A DNA stretch of 64,000 nt from Motacilla alba alba (taxonomy: Eukaryota; Chordata; Aves; Passeriformes; Motacillidae). This document shows positions 45,601 through 54,300 of the stretch, one piece after another. The notes under the pieces are model-generated. The model was not told the DNA's origin. It did not search any database and was given only the letters and a program-made list of their open reading frames with translations. How positions within the stretch are numbered: the stretch's first letter is position 1; each line of letters starts with the position of its first letter. A program made the position numbers and the translations under genes. Location: NCBI RefSeq assembly GCF_015832195.1, contig NC_052030.1, forward strand, positions 11,985,439 to 12,049,438, written 5' to 3'.

Positions 45601-45670
45601 CCAGCTCGGCCTCGGCGTGGGCAGGGCTCACGGGTGACACGGGCTCCAGCTTGCCAGGCAGGCCACGATC
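536..45670 (-). CDS. NCOR2: NCOR2 (SMRT) nuclear receptor corepressor 2, partial gene, ten exons joined
   Basis: The minus-strand join is 45670-45491, 40280-40167, 29255-29199, 24077-24025, 15364-15298, 10186-10014, 8757-8664, 6340-6162, 2840-2786, 634-536. It gives 1071 nt, 357 codons, open throughout, and every intron is GT-AG. The protein is the N-terminal repression core of SMRT, a nuclear scaffold that links unliganded nuclear receptors and other repressors to HDAC3, TBL1/TBLR1 and GPS2. In order it carries a coiled coil, a conserved basic helical stretch, and the deacetylase-activating domain with SANT1. Residue choices at many sites match SMRT rather than its paralogue NCOR1. The start codon, poly-Q, SANT2 and receptor-interaction domains are outside the window. 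Identification rests on recalled family sequences; no database search was run. Confidence 0.96.
1059..1125. promoter_or_regulatory. Isolated CpG cluster with GCGCGCGCGACGTCG core
   Basis: A short stretch of clustered CpGs, including an alternating GC run and a GACGTC core, stands alone in CpG-poor intron. The motif resembles ATF/CREB-type and NRF1-type sites. The regulatory role is inferred. Confidence 0.3.
1440..1760. promoter_or_regulatory. AT-rich candidate conserved non-coding element
   Basis: Non-repetitive AT-rich sequence with GTTAATTGGA, CTATTAATTCATTACA and CATAATTACAG words stands out from GC-rich flanks. A CA-rich run (ACACACACAC near 1520) lies inside. Its conservation is untested. 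Confidence 0.35.
2786..2840 (-). CDS. NCOR2: NCOR2 exon [19 protein letters not shown] of SANT1/DAD
   Basis: This exon has 55 nt: one base finishing Lys, then 18 codons, ending in phase 0. The acceptor is CTCTGCAG before GTTCATG and the donor is AGGAAG then GTAAGC. It forms the middle of the SANT1 fold, equivalent to human residues 444-461. The Lys of HPKNFG corresponds to human Lys449, one of the residues that contact inositol tetraphosphate at the HDAC3-SMRT interface. FLDRK replaces mammalian FLERK, a conservative change. Confidence 0.97.
2841..6161 (-). other. NCOR2: NCOR2 intron between exons C and B
   Basis: This 3321-bp intron has a homeodomain-site cluster at 4955-5125, an A-rich run near 4117-4140, and GC-rich sequence of no identifiable function elsewhere. 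Confidence 0.85.
4955..5125. promoter_or_regulatory. Candidate non-coding element with three TAATTA sites
   Basis: TAATTA cores lie at 4968-4973, 5028-5033 and 5110-5115; the middle one sits in the perfect palindrome GCTAATTAGC (5026-5035). The base composition contrasts with flanking GC-rich intron. Homeodomain proteins are known to bind TAATTA. Conservation is not demonstrated here. Confidence 0.4.
6162..6340 (-). CDS. NCOR2: NCOR2 exon C: N-terminal half of the deacetylase-activating domain
   Basis: This exon has 179 nt: 59 codons plus two bases of a Lys codon. The acceptor is TTCCCCAAAG before AACCTG (AAG rather than CAG) and the donor is GAAAA then GTGAGT. It encodes [20 protein letters not shown], then [20 protein letters not shown], then [15 protein letters not shown]. 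It is equivalent to human residues about 384-442. The first part wraps around HDAC3 in the known SMRT-DAD structure, and the [10 protein letters not shown] segment starts the SANT fold. [10 protein letters not shown] and [10 protein letters not shown] identify SMRT; NCOR1 has FDAEQRRVKF and VWTDHEKEIF. Human SMRT has NGLMADP, whereas here it is NGLMDDP. Confidence 0.98.
6341..8663 (-). other. NCOR2: NCOR2 intron between exons D and C
   Basis: This 2323-bp intron has a GAG-repeat purine tract at 8623-8653, which is a CUC-rich tract in the RNA just after the exon D donor. An AT-richer stretch lies at 6470-6600. Nothing else is identifiable. Confidence 0.85.
8623..8653. repeat. GAG microsatellite beside the exon D donor
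   Basis: A 31-nt purine tract of GAG triplets ending GGAAGGAGAAG. On the NCOR2 RNA it is a CUC-rich pyrimidine tract beginning at intron position +11. Confidence 0.95.
8664..8757 (-). CDS. NCOR2: NCOR2 exon [21 protein letters not shown] to GLSEQE
   Basis: This exon has 94 nt with the proximal acceptor: one base finishing Arg, then 31 codons, ending in phase 0. The acceptor is a CAGCAG tandem site. The alternative start at 8760 adds one codon and turns MQ-R-VGQ into MQ-SR-VGQ, the form in the human reference as I recall it. The donor is CAAGAG then GTGAGA, followed after 10 nt by a CUC-rich tract in the [19 protein letters not shown] is conserved across corepressors and leads into the deacetylase-activating domain. 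RGSGGL has one more Gly than human RGSGL. Confidence 0.96.
8758..10013 (-). other. NCOR2: NCOR2 intron between exons E and D, the shortest in the window
   Basis: This 1256-bp intron has alternative splice signals at both ends: an in-frame GT 15 nt into its 5' end (9998-9997) and a tandem CAGCAG acceptor at its 3' end. The interior shows no repeat or exon. Confidence 0.88.
10014..10186 (-). CDS. NCOR2: NCOR2 exon E: charged helical segment EQKFCQRY to QERMQ
   Basis: This exon has 173 nt: 57 codons plus two bases of an Arg codon. The acceptor is CCCTCTCAG before GAACAG. The donor is CAGAG then GTTAGA, with T at +3, the least consensus donor in the window. A second GT lies 15 nt downstream in the same frame. 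The protein starts [20 protein letters not shown], continues through [20 protein letters not shown], and ends ELQERMQ. It is highly charged and likely a long helix, equivalent to human residues about 295-351. A run of eight A residues in the mRNA (10133-10140) encodes part of WEKKV. Confidence 0.96.
10187..15297 (-). other. NCOR2: NCOR2 intron between exons F and E
   Basis: This 5111-bp intron has a GC-rich, stop-poor stretch at 10286-11400 that is open in several frames on both strands without protein-like composition. An unusual motif-rich AT block with a 9-bp-stem hairpin lies at 13550-13830. No coding exon is supported. Confidence 0.85.
13550..13830. promoter_or_regulatory. Motif-rich AT block with a hairpin
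   Basis: The block repeats CTATTTTG/CAAAATAG and TTTGCA-type words: CAAAATAGG near 13578, a second copy at 13668-13676, and CTATTTTGCAT near 13756. A perfect inverted repeat TTGCCTATT (13665-13673) and AATAGGCAA (13680-13688) encloses a 6-nt loop. Flanking sequence is GC-rich. It looks like a candidate enhancer or conserved element; this is inference. Confidence 0.4.
15298..15364 (-). CDS. NCOR2: NCOR2 exon F: basic helix [20 protein letters not shown]
   Basis: This exon has 67 nt: one base finishing an Ile codon, then 22 codons ending QW. The acceptor is CTCTTTACAG before AAACCAG and the donor is CAGTGG then GTAAGT. The peptide is strongly basic and probably helical, equivalent to human residues about 273-294. 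NQAM and LILYF are SMRT-type; NCOR1 has TNQVM and LILFF. The ATG here would be the first in-frame Met for a transcript starting at the CpG island near exon G, which is an inference about a possible shorter product. Confidence 0.96.
17854..18010. repeat. 78-bp tandem duplication, two copies
   Basis: The segment beginning TGTGCAAGCTCCCTGTCCTA starts at 17854 and again at 17932. The copies appear identical except that a C run near the end has six C in the first and seven in the second. Such identity suggests a recent duplication. Confidence 0.97.
23255..23660. promoter_or_regulatory. AT-rich candidate conserved non-coding element
   Basis: About 400 bp of AT-rich, non-repetitive sequence has many TTAAT/ATTA words and an ACCAGCT/AGCTGGT inverted repeat (23323-23329 and 23335-23341). 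It lies about 0.4-0.8 kb upstream of exon F's partner exon G on the plus coordinate side, inside the G-F intron. Its composition resembles vertebrate conserved enhancers. Confidence 0.4.
24025..24077 (-). CDS. NCOR2: NCOR2 exon [18 protein letters not shown]
   Basis: This exon has 53 nt: 17 codons plus two bases of an Ile codon completed by exon F. The acceptor is TTATTTGTTTCAG before CCGTTA and the donor is AAAAT then GTAAGT. The peptide, equivalent to human residues about 255-271, is nearly invariant between SMRT and NCOR1. TRQYHENIK follows SMRT; NCOR1 has TKVYHENIK. A dense CpG island begins about 50 bp upstream on the transcript strand. Skipping this exon alone would break the frame; loss of G and F together (120 nt) would keep it. 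Confidence 0.96.
24140..24480. promoter_or_regulatory. Intragenic CpG island just upstream of exon G
   Basis: By direct count, about 45 CpG dinucleotides lie between 24121 and 24480, far above the surrounding intron, with GC-rich sequence throughout. The island sits directly upstream of exon G on the transcript strand. CpG islands in vertebrates often mark promoters or regulatory regions, so this may be an internal NCOR2 promoter. No TATA box or start site can be fixed from sequence alone, and an enhancer or unmethylated intragenic island is equally possible. Confidence 0.6.
25635..25710. repeat. 33-bp tandem repeat, about 2.3 copies
   Basis: CACGTAATCCTGGGCGGAAG and the rest of the unit start at 25635 and 25668; a partial third copy (CACGTAATCC) starts at 25701. 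A shared ancestor of the unit seems recent because the two full copies are identical. Confidence 0.95.
25812..25855. repeat. 14-bp tandem repeat, three copies
   Basis: CCTGCCAGGAGACA occurs at 25812, 25826 and 25840 without change. It lies about 100 bp from the 33-bp repeat. Confidence 0.95.
28835..29129. repeat. 38-bp minisatellite, about 7.7 copies
   Basis: Copies start at 28835, 28873, 28911, 28949, 28987, 29025, 29063 and 29101; the last is partial. The unit begins GACAGACAGACGCACAGCCA and ends TTTCCTTCG. Copies are nearly identical; units five and six have GCCTC where the others have GCCGC. Most units contain three CpGs. Because 38 is not a multiple of three and the unit lacks stops, long open frames run through it on both strands, and these are artefacts. 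Confidence 0.98.
29199..29255 (-). CDS. NCOR2: NCOR2 exon H: 57-nt exon, [19 protein letters not shown]
   Basis: This exon has 57 nt and 19 codons, phase 0 at both ends. The acceptor is TCCCTGCAG before AAGAAG and the donor is GAGCTG then GTGAGT. The peptide is a short predicted helix, equivalent to human residues about 236-254; NCOR1 differs at several positions (HKIFEGLGPKVEL). Its length is divisible by three and its phases match, so skipping would keep the frame. It sits in GC-rich, CpG-rich sequence. The intron just downstream on the transcript holds a 38-bp minisatellite whose nearest end is about 70 nt from the donor. No function specific to this exon is known to me. Confidence 0.96.
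29576..29631. repeat. GAG/GAA microsatellite, 56-nt pure purine tract
   Basis: Mostly GAG triplets with two interspersed GAA-type units near the centre; no pyrimidine in 56 nt. On the NCOR2 RNA it is a C/U-only tract about 320 nt upstream of exon H. Confidence 0.95.
39425..39700. promoter_or_regulatory. AT-rich candidate conserved non-coding element near exon I
   Basis: The sequence contains AATAATTAGC, TTATGCAAAATCA and TGACCTTTGTTAAT words in a non-repetitive AT-rich block, within 0.5-0.75 kb downstream of exon I on the transcript. TGACCTTTG contains a nuclear-receptor half-site (AGGTCA on the other strand). Function is inferred. Confidence 0.35.
40167..40280 (-). CDS. NCOR2: NCOR2 exon I: coiled-coil tail and conserved QIIYDENR segment
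   Basis: This exon has 114 nt and 38 codons, phase 0 at both ends. The acceptor is CCACAG before CAACAG and the donor is AACAGG then GTGAGT. It encodes [16 protein letters not shown], ending the coiled coil and entering a proline-rich hinge, then [20 protein letters not shown] and NR, a block shared by SMRT and NCOR1. IESKHRSLV is the SMRT form; NCOR1 has VEQKHRSIV. It is equivalent to human residues about 198-235. The acceptor is followed 6 nt later by a second AG, so a form lacking the two glutamines is conceivable. The exon is separated from exon J by 5.2 kb. Confidence 0.97.
40281..45490 (-). other. NCOR2: NCOR2 intron between exons J and I
   Basis: This 5210-bp intron has homopolymer runs (T13 at 41091-41103, a long T run near 43396-43408, A19 at 44402-44420) and moderately CpG-rich sequence at 40370-40520 just upstream of exon I. 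No other feature is supported. Confidence 0.85.
44402..44420. repeat. A19 homopolymer
   Basis: Nineteen consecutive A. The flanks show no target-site duplication or recognisable retroposed sequence, so I list it as a simple repeat only. Confidence 0.9.
45491..45670 (-). CDS. NCOR2: NCOR2 exon J: linker and GPS2/TBL1-binding coiled coil
   Basis: This exon has 180 nt and 60 codons, phase 0 at both ends. The acceptor is TTCCCAG before GATCGT and the donor is AAGCAG then GTGGGA, which is weaker than the other donors. The first 28 or so codons form a Pro/Ala/Glu-rich linker beginning [13 protein letters not shown]. The rest runs from [20 protein letters not shown] to KLKKKQ, a heptad-rich coiled coil almost identical to human SMRT. 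In SMRT/NCOR1 this segment is the repression domain that pairs with GPS2 and TBL1. It is equivalent to human residues about 138-197. The linker differs from the mammalian one at many positions while the coiled coil does not. The exon is in-frame skippable, though skipping would delete the GPS2/TBL1 contact. Confidence 0.97.
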
Positions 45671-47907
45671 CTGGGAAGCACAAAACAACCGGATCATCTC
45701 TCTGCCAGGAGACTCTGGATCTTTCTCTCATCCTCCCACAGCTCCCTGGCCCATTCCCAGCCTTCTGAGATGCACAAAACCCTCCAAAAAAAACCTGCTA
45801 GACGAGGGAGTACCAGCTGTCAGATCACATCACCACAGGGCTCCACAACCTCCAGCATCTCCGAAGAGAACCAGGTTATTCTCCCAGGGACATGACAGCA
45901 GCTCTTCCTCCTGACAAAGCCTCAGAGGCTCACACCACCTTGAGTGCTGCTCATGCTCTTGCAGGATCAATAAACCCATCCATATTCAGGAGCTCCTAGC
46001 ATCACTGTCCCTGCAGAGGGCTTAAGGCTACACCTTCCCTCAAGGCAAAAATGAGACACCACAGTCACATCCTCCTTGTGCCACAGAGACAAGAGCAGCA
46101 TGAACCATGCTGAAGGAGAAGGGGCAGGGAGGGCAGCCCCTGGGAGGAAAGAGGGCTCCTAGCTCCTTCATGGCTGTCTTTCTCCATCTCTTCCCAAACC
46201 CTGGGGATACTCTGACTGTTGGATGTTGAATGTATCCATCCAAACATGGAGAGAAAGGGGATAGGTGAGTCAAGATAAAAACAGACTGAACTGACATTTT
46301 TCACATTGCAGGTGAAGAGGCTCTCAGCTCAACAAGGCCCTTCAAGTCAGAGAGACTGGAGAGATCAGCAAAACCTCCATGGCCATGACAGGGAGCAGCT
46401 CTGATGGCCCAGGGCAGAGGGAGAACACACTGAAATATTCAGTTTTGCCCCCAGCAGTGCAACACCTTTGCTGAGCTGAAGTGGCTGGTATGCCAGGAGC
46501 AGCCCCACCGCTCTCCTGCCTCACCCTTCCCTGCAGCTGCAAGGCAAGCAGCACACTCCTGCCCTCCAAGCTGCCTGCCCACCATGGATGGACACAGCTG
46601 GGAGGAGGCAGCTGTTTAACAGCCACTGGCCACACAGATGGGATCACAGCACACCTCCAGCCTACCCTGACCCAGGACACTCCTCTCTGGCAGCCACCCA
46701 GAGCCTTAATTAAAAGTTTATCTATTCATTTGCTTAGTGAGTGGATGGATTTCTTTTCCTGGAGGGAGAGAAGAGGAGAGGTGGCTCCACGGGTAACCCT
46801 AAACCACTGCCAGGCTGGGCAGGCAGCACCGTGCAGCTGCTGGGAGGGGAGGGGAGGGATGGGGGAGGCAAACAAGGCAAGAAGTTCACACAACTCTGCC
46901 ACCTTCATTACAGCAGCCCTGTAGAAAGCCAACGCTGTTCTGTGCTCAGCACCCTCCCCTCCGTGCTGACAGCTGTGAAAAGCCAGGCCTGAGCCTGTGC
47001 CCAGGCTCTCCTCCTGCCATGACAGAGCTGGGTGCTGGCTTGTGGACCCCTCTGTGCTGCCCCAGCTAACCAGGCTCGTGGCTGATGGCTCTGGGTTACT
47101 CAGCCTTGCTGCAGCTCACGCTGAACGTGGTGAGGGTGCAGATACCACCCAGCACTGCTCAGCATCCCAACAGCATCTCCTGTGAGGCCTCCACCCCTTC
47201 CCTGCTGGGTGCAGCCTGGAGGCACCGACACCCTTCCAGATGCTGCCATCAAGTGACAGAGAGCAAAGGGGCACCCCAAAACCCCACTGTCACTGTCCTG
47301 CCTCAGCCCCATCCAGCCCCAGGAGCACAAAGGCACCAGAAAGGCTAAGCTGGTTGTATCCAGCATCCATTCAGAAGAGAAGCTAGAAGAACAGGAGAGC
47401 TTTCTGGAGAATCCTGAAGAGAAGATCCTGTCTTGTTTTACTTCCCCAGCACTAGGTATCAAAAATGGTCAGTCTGCTGCCATGGGAAGGCTTTGTGTTC
47501 TCCACAACTGGTGCTTTTTTTTTTGTGGTTTTGGTTTTTTTTCAAGTCAAGAAGAGCAGGACAACCACAAGAAGCAAAAGATAAATTAGCTGTTCATGAA
47601 ATCTTGTTCAGATTAAGGCACAGGAAGGGGAAGTGGCAGTGGCTTGTAGGTGAGTAGGTTTTTCTAAAGGAAAGGAAGCTACCTGCCAAAAATGCAGGAG
47701 AGAAAGGTTCCTCACTGTGCACATGAAACAAATGACACTTTCTCTTGTCTGCAAGTGTGCAGGACAGGGCATCTTTAAACTCCTACTTGGAACAAAACAC
47801 CTTGGAAACCTGGGTCTTCATACATTTTTATCTTTTTACCTTGCGGAATCTGAAGCAAAAGAGCAGCAAAGCTGAGTAAGGGAAATAGCTGCAAGTCACA
47901 GCCCAAA

Positions 47908-47934
47908 CATCATCATCATCATCATCATCATCAT
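47908..47934. repeat. (CAT)9 microsatellite
   Basis: Nine uninterrupted CAT triplets in the intron upstream of exon J. It is likely length-polymorphic; no function is apparent. Confidence 0.97.
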
Positions 47935-50900
47935 CTGCTGTAAGGAGATGATTACAGCAATAGGGAGAAGCAATGTCCTTGGACCTCACATACTGGGCAC
48001 TGTCACGTCACAAGCACCTCTCGAAATCAACAAAATGACAAGCAGCAAAAAGGAGGAAAAACCAGAACTAAAGGCAAAAAAAAAAAAAAATCTTGTCTGT
48101 GCAGCACTGACATCCAAAAAGCAGAGCTCATGTATTTATGCAAGGCATAAGGAAGCCCTTATAAATCACAAAAGTGGGTTGAAAAGAGGTGTGCAAAGAC
48201 CAGAGTCTGCTCTGAGCACGGGAAAGACCCCAATGGTCACAGACATTTCAACTAGTGCTCTGCTTCCTACAGCTCTCAAGAAACCCTCAAAATATATTCC
48301 CCTGCTCTAGACAGTGTCATACCCCGAGCAAGTGCAGTGTGAAATGTGAAATTCTCCTTATTAACGTGAAGTCACAGACTTCCCAACCAGCAAGAGCTGG
48401 GAGAGGTGGAATAAATCTGCTGGAGGGAAGAAAACAATTACTGCATTACTCAAGTTGATATTTTCTCAGTAATTATTCTGTTTCCATGTGATTTGTTTTT
48501 ACACACGGCTAACAGCTACTGCAGCTCCTGTTTATCCCTGGCCTTGTTCTGTGATTTATATGATAACAAGGGTGGGTGTGAGGGGGGCAGAGGCTGCACA
48601 AACCTCCCCGCAGCAAGAGGAGGTGCTGGCACTGAAGAAAACAATTATCACTGAGGAGGTTGTCAAAGAGCAAGGCCAGACTTTGGGGTGGGTTTTTTCT
48701 ACATGCTTAGGAATAAAAATTCCCAACACAGCTAACGGAGCAAGCCTGCCATTTGCTATTAAACAATGATTTTAAACACATGCAAGAAAGAGAGGAAGGA
48801 AAAGGATAAGCCAACTGCCTACTGATGCCTTGAAAAGCAAGTAAGTCTCCAGGTAAATCTGATGTCCCTGCCTTCAGACACACCAACATTTGGTCCACAA
48901 GAAAAAATTAAACTGTGGTCCCAGGACACAGTGGAACCTGCCCCAGCCCATCTCGACCTGCTTATTTTGCATTACTGACCCAGCTTGTGATACTCACAGC
49001 GAGGTCATGTGAGGTGGAGGGATTTAAAAGGGCATCTGTGCCCTGCCTCAGCTCGGCACCTACAGCTGGATGCAGCCCAGCCTTCCTGAAGGGTCATTTT
49101 TTCAGCTGCTTCCCACCCTCAGGAGACAGCACAGCGGTAGCTCTGCTCCATCTGCACCTAACTCCTGCTGCAAAGTGCATTCTGACCTTGCTGATCCCTT
49201 GACTGCATCAGCTGTCTCTACAAAACCCCCCAGTGGAGCTTCCAAAGGTCCACAGCCCACCAGTGTGTCCCAGGAGAACAGAGCTGCTTGCCTGGCTGAG
49301 CCGCAGGATCCCCAGCACGGCCACGGTGTTTGCCCTACATCTCATCCTCTCTAAGCCCGGGGCTCTCCCTGCCTCTCTAATCCAGATCATCAGTGATGCT
49401 CCCCCAAGCCCAGGACAGAGATTTAGGGATGCCAACATCATCTCTTCCACAGCCTGTTCACTTTCTAATTATCAGCCAGCAGCAGCATTTCCTGCTGGAG
49501 CACCAGGGGGGATTAAGAGGTGTTATCTTCAACTCCTGCCCACTCACACATCTCCTGTCCTCACGGGCTGGAGGAGACTGCCAAAGCAGGGAGGACAGGC
49601 TGGGGCCACTCAATTTGTGCTCAAATTAATTCCCCCCCAAAAAAAAAAACCTCACATGAACTTGTGATCAGGGGATCTCCTTGTGGGGATGCCTCCACCA
49701 CCTGAGCCTCTCATGGCAGCACTGAGCCGGAGAACATTCCAGCACTCCACCCCTGCCAAAGGCCCATCCATGGGGGGCTGTGCCACACTGCAGAGCCAGC
49801 AGCTCATCCTCTCTGTCCAGGAGCCCAGGCATGAGCAGCATCACACTCTGAGCAGACACTGAGCCCCCAGGGCTTCCCACACTCCCTGGGACGAGAACCA
49901 AGCAGGAAAGCAACACCCCACTCCTCCACCCGTCAGGTTTTTAGGTAAAAACACACATACAAAACTTCTAAGTGAGCCAAATACAGACTAAAGGAATTTG
50001 GTTTTTTAATTGGAAAAGTGTCCAACACATTCTGACACATCTTAAGCCCCAGCATGACAGCACTGACAGAGGGGAAAAGTTATGGAGCTGAAAATTAATG
50101 TCTCCTTTCCCCAGGGAGGTGCGCGAGTACAAAAAGTCAGGGAGTCCGAGCAGCGAAAAGCACATCGAGTTACTGCGATTCTTTTGTTCCTGGCCATCTG
50201 CTGTGCTAACGGCTCTTTCTGCAGCCTGGCCCTTCAAACGAGGTCTTCATTCTTCAATACTGCTGGGCTCTTGCTGGGCTGCATCCCCACATGCTCCGAG
50301 GGAGTGCGATGGAGATGGGAGCGTGCTCTGGGGGGCACCTGGGGTGCTGCTCACCAGCCAGGAGCACCTGGGTGTTCCCCTGCCAGGCCAGCCCCGAGGG
50401 ATGCCAGGTGTGGGACCAAGGCACCATCCACCTCCTTCCTCCATCATCCCCACGCCCCATGGCATGTGCCAAACAGGGATTGCTTTCACTGGATGCAGCC
50501 CACTACGTGCTCTCATGGGAATTCATGGAGCTGGAGACCGAGGAGCTGTCTGAAGACAAAGCCAGGGGGTTTTTTTAAATTAATTTTTTTTTTTAATAGA
50601 TCTGACTTTACGAGCAGGCCCACGAAATTCCTTTCCTCCGTAATCCAGCTGAATTCCACGCAGACAGAGCAGAAAACATCCCAACAATTTCTAAAGCTTG
50701 CACGAAAGTAGGTCAAAAAACTTCCCCCAATGTTTCAACAGCTTGAAGCAATTTCATTGCAAAACCAGTACCAAATGCTGACCCCTCCCTCCCTGCCTCC
50801 CCTCCCCGGCAGATTTACGAGGGTGGTAAAACCTTGCCAGGCAGAGCCTCAGCAAATGCAGTAACCAAATCCTCGGATCTGGTCTCACAAAACTCGCTGG

Positions 50901-51342
50901 GGCTCTGCAGAGCTGCTCCGTGCTGATCCAGGGAACAGATGCTGCCTCTGGAGCTCAGCACCGCAGGATTCTACAGCAGCACCGAACGCGCTCACGGGCT
51001 CGGAGGCAGCCGAAAACAACGGGTCAGATTCGGAAATCCTGACCCAGGCAAACTCCCACCCGACAAAGGGATGCTGTACCTTTCATTCCCTTCCTGCCTC
51101 TCCCCATTAGTGGATAATAATTGCATTGAATGCGAGCGTTCCCCACTGACTTAGAGGAGCGATGAGTTCTCACCTACCCATCTACTCATTACAACGAGGA
51201 GCTAATTGCTCCACCTCTCATTAAGAGCTCCCCAACACTGCCTATTCTGCATCCCTGGATTTTCAGCTGACCTTAAGTTTGTTCAAACGCTGTCTGGACT
51301 GAAATTTTCCATGCTGAATATTTGCTTTAGGCATTTTTAGTC

Positions 51343-51359
51343 TTTTTTTTTTTTTTTTT
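51343..51359. repeat. T17 homopolymer
   Basis: Seventeen consecutive T in intron sequence; no associated element is recognised. Confidence 0.9.
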
Positions 51360-54300
51360 CCCTAAACAGGGAATTTCAGCCAAAACAACTCTGTCACTTC
51401 CAAGAACAAGTTTACAAGAAAATATGCCTTTCTGCAACATTCAGAAAGATTCTGGGAACCTTTTCTTTGAGCATCTTCAGTGCAGTTGATACATCTGGTA
51501 AGACTCTCAGCCAGCGATTTGCCTTTTGTTAGCACTGAAAAAGTGTCCAAGTCAAAGGAAAAAAAATTAATAAAAATCTCATCTTGGTGCTTGCCTTAGG
51601 GGAATGACTTGGAACTGAGCTGGGAGCAGAGTGAGGTCCTGGTTCTGGGAAGCTGCAGGAAAGGAACTGCACTTCTGCAGAGGGAAGGAAAAGGCTGAGA
51701 TGGAAGAGATGCTGGCACGTGGGGAGCCCTCCAGGCCAACAGCAAGTGCCCCAACAGAGCTGTGAATAAATGCATGGTTTGGGCAGGTACGGAAAGCCTG
51801 AGCCCACCCAGCAGATGAGAGGAGGGAGCAGTGCAGCCAGTGACCTGCTGAGCACAAGGCAGAGCCTGCCCCAGGCTCGGATCAGAGGGGCAGCTACAGC
51901 AAACACAGGGTCCTGCTGCTTCCAGCAGCCAAGGGGAGGACAAGTTCAACTCAAACCCTTCCGCTCCTCCACCTGCAACTTTAATGCTCTTTCTATCATT
52001 TGTTCAGCCAGCAGCCACCGGCGCTGACACTGCACACACGAGCTCGTGTTTGAAACCTCTTAAAAAGGACCAAACTGCGACTGGATGACGTGCCAAGGCA
52101 GGGAGGGAAATCTTTAATTGCCCCATTTGGCATCAGCCAGGCTGCAGGGTCACCCCCGGCTGCAGAGCCACGTTTGAAAGGTAATGGGGAGCTCATGGCA
52201 GAGCCTGGCTCCTCCCTGCTGGGGCTCAAACCTCCCTTGCCCCTCCCTGGGGTCAGCCCATTTGGGGCAGCTTTCACAGGAACCTCTGAATCATCACCAG
52301 AGCCTCTTCTTGCATTTCTGCTTGTGCCTGCTGCTCAGGGAGTTTCTTAGGGAGGCAGGGAGGTGCCTCAATTCCCAAACCTCCTGTGGAAGCCTGGGAA
52401 GCACCTTGTCACCCACCCCAAGAAACCTCAGGGGAATGAACACTCACTACATGCCTTTAAAAACTTCAGTCTCCCAATTTTATTTTTTTTTTTCAATACC
52501 ACTCATCCTCTTTCAATTAACCACATGCAGTAAAGCAAGTTCTGGTTTTCCCAGCAACCAGGCAGGGATGAAGCATCAAGGTCCATCTTAATCCCAGCAG
52601 GCAAGTTCCCTCTGAGAGAAGGTGCTGGAATAGTCCCTGCCAAATCCCAGCTGTCCATCAAGCAGGTAGAAAGTCCTCCAGGCCTAGGTACCACGTGAAA
52701 AGCAAGCTCAAGTGTTGTCAAAAAGGCTTCTGCAGAATAAAAATCCCTTTTTACACCAGTGCTATACTCCAGAGAACAGCACAAATGCCACTGCACTGCT
52801 GGGACAGTGCCTTCATCCACACCCACCAGTCCTGCAGAAGTGGGAGCTGGGCACTACATCTGCTTACATCTGCTCTCTGCTGAGCATCCCGACAAAAAAT
52901 GCTTCCAGGAGCTCCACAGCACGGACAGGACAGCAAACCTCCTCCTCCTCTGCTTCCAGGAGGACTGGCAGGGTGCTCCCAGGTGGGCTGTGCCCCAGGA
53001 AGTTCCAGCTCATTCTCTGGGTGATGCCAGGTGCATCCTCCAGCACATGGGCAAAGATGGGGGGAGGAGGGAAAATCCACCACGGCAGCTTCTCCAAACC
53101 TCAGTGATTTAAAAATAAAAAATTGAGGGGAAATGAAAAGACAAAAGCCCTTCTCAGCCTGGTGTTATCAAGCAGAGGAAATGAGACTTCTAAAGCTCCC
53201 ATTCAGAGAGGAGTGGGGGAGAGAAATCCCACTCCAGACGCACTTGAACGAACAGCTTTTGAAATGGAAATGTTGCTCTTCAGAAACATTTAAATTTCCT
53301 CCTATTGCCAGGGAGGAGGCAGGAGGCCGAGGAGGAGCAGGGACTCCTCAGCCACACACATCCCAGCGGGATGCACACAGGGCAGCCCTGGGAAGCTGGG
53401 GTTTGTCTGGGAGTTAATCACGATGGCACACAACATCAATATCGGGAAGATGGCTTGAAGGGGAATCAAATTTAGAGGGGAGGGAAGGGAATGACTGAAG
53501 ACAGCTCTATTTAACCACTACTGCTGCAAGTGAGATCCACTTAAAGGCAGCTCACACTCTCTCTCTCACAACCATCACCCAAAATTATTTTCCCCAAATC
53601 CCAGAGACTGAGTTGCCTACCGAGGAGGAGACTGACTGATAGAAAAAGGAAACGCAAACAAGATCTAAAATGGTTTGAGCAGCAGCTGAGCTGTGTTGTG
53701 GGACAACCCAGACCTCCTGTTGCATGCAAGAGCCATTGCACCAAGCCAAGGTTCCCAACAACTCCCCCAAGACTCACAGCACATCCCGCACAGGATGATG
53801 AGTCCCAGGATGATGTCCTGGATGATGTTCAGCCCCAGCTCCAACTGTGTCAGCTCCCCAAACTGAAGTAACCGCTCCTAACGGAACCCAGCGAGCTCTG
53901 CCTGTCAGCTGCGTGTCACCACCTCACTCCAATGTCCTCAGGGTCACTAATGCAGGGTCACCAACACTCTGGCTGTGCTCTCAGGTATACGAAGCAGGAC
54001 ATCAGATACCTCTCAGCTGTAAAAAACCGTGAGGGACACAGTGGGGACAACACCACCTCTGCTGGCTCTCCACTGCCTGAGGAATCCACCAGCAGCCCCC
54101 AAGGCTGCACAAAGCACCTCCAGTGACCGTCCCAAACACCCCACAAGCAGCTCTGGGACATGGGATACAGCCCCAGCACGGCCAGCACCCTGGCAGGCTG
54201 GGTGCTGACAGGAGCACGGGTGTACACAGACCCATCAGCTGCACCATCCATCAGAGCCGGCTGTGCTCAACGCTTTATTGTTCTAATAATTGTGCAGACA

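Noticed and set aside
536..45670. Assignment to the paralogue NCOR1
   Set aside because: Most paralogue-diagnostic residues across the ten exons match SMRT, including [33 protein letters not shown] and YRRRGKSQ. Only a few isolated positions resemble NCOR1.
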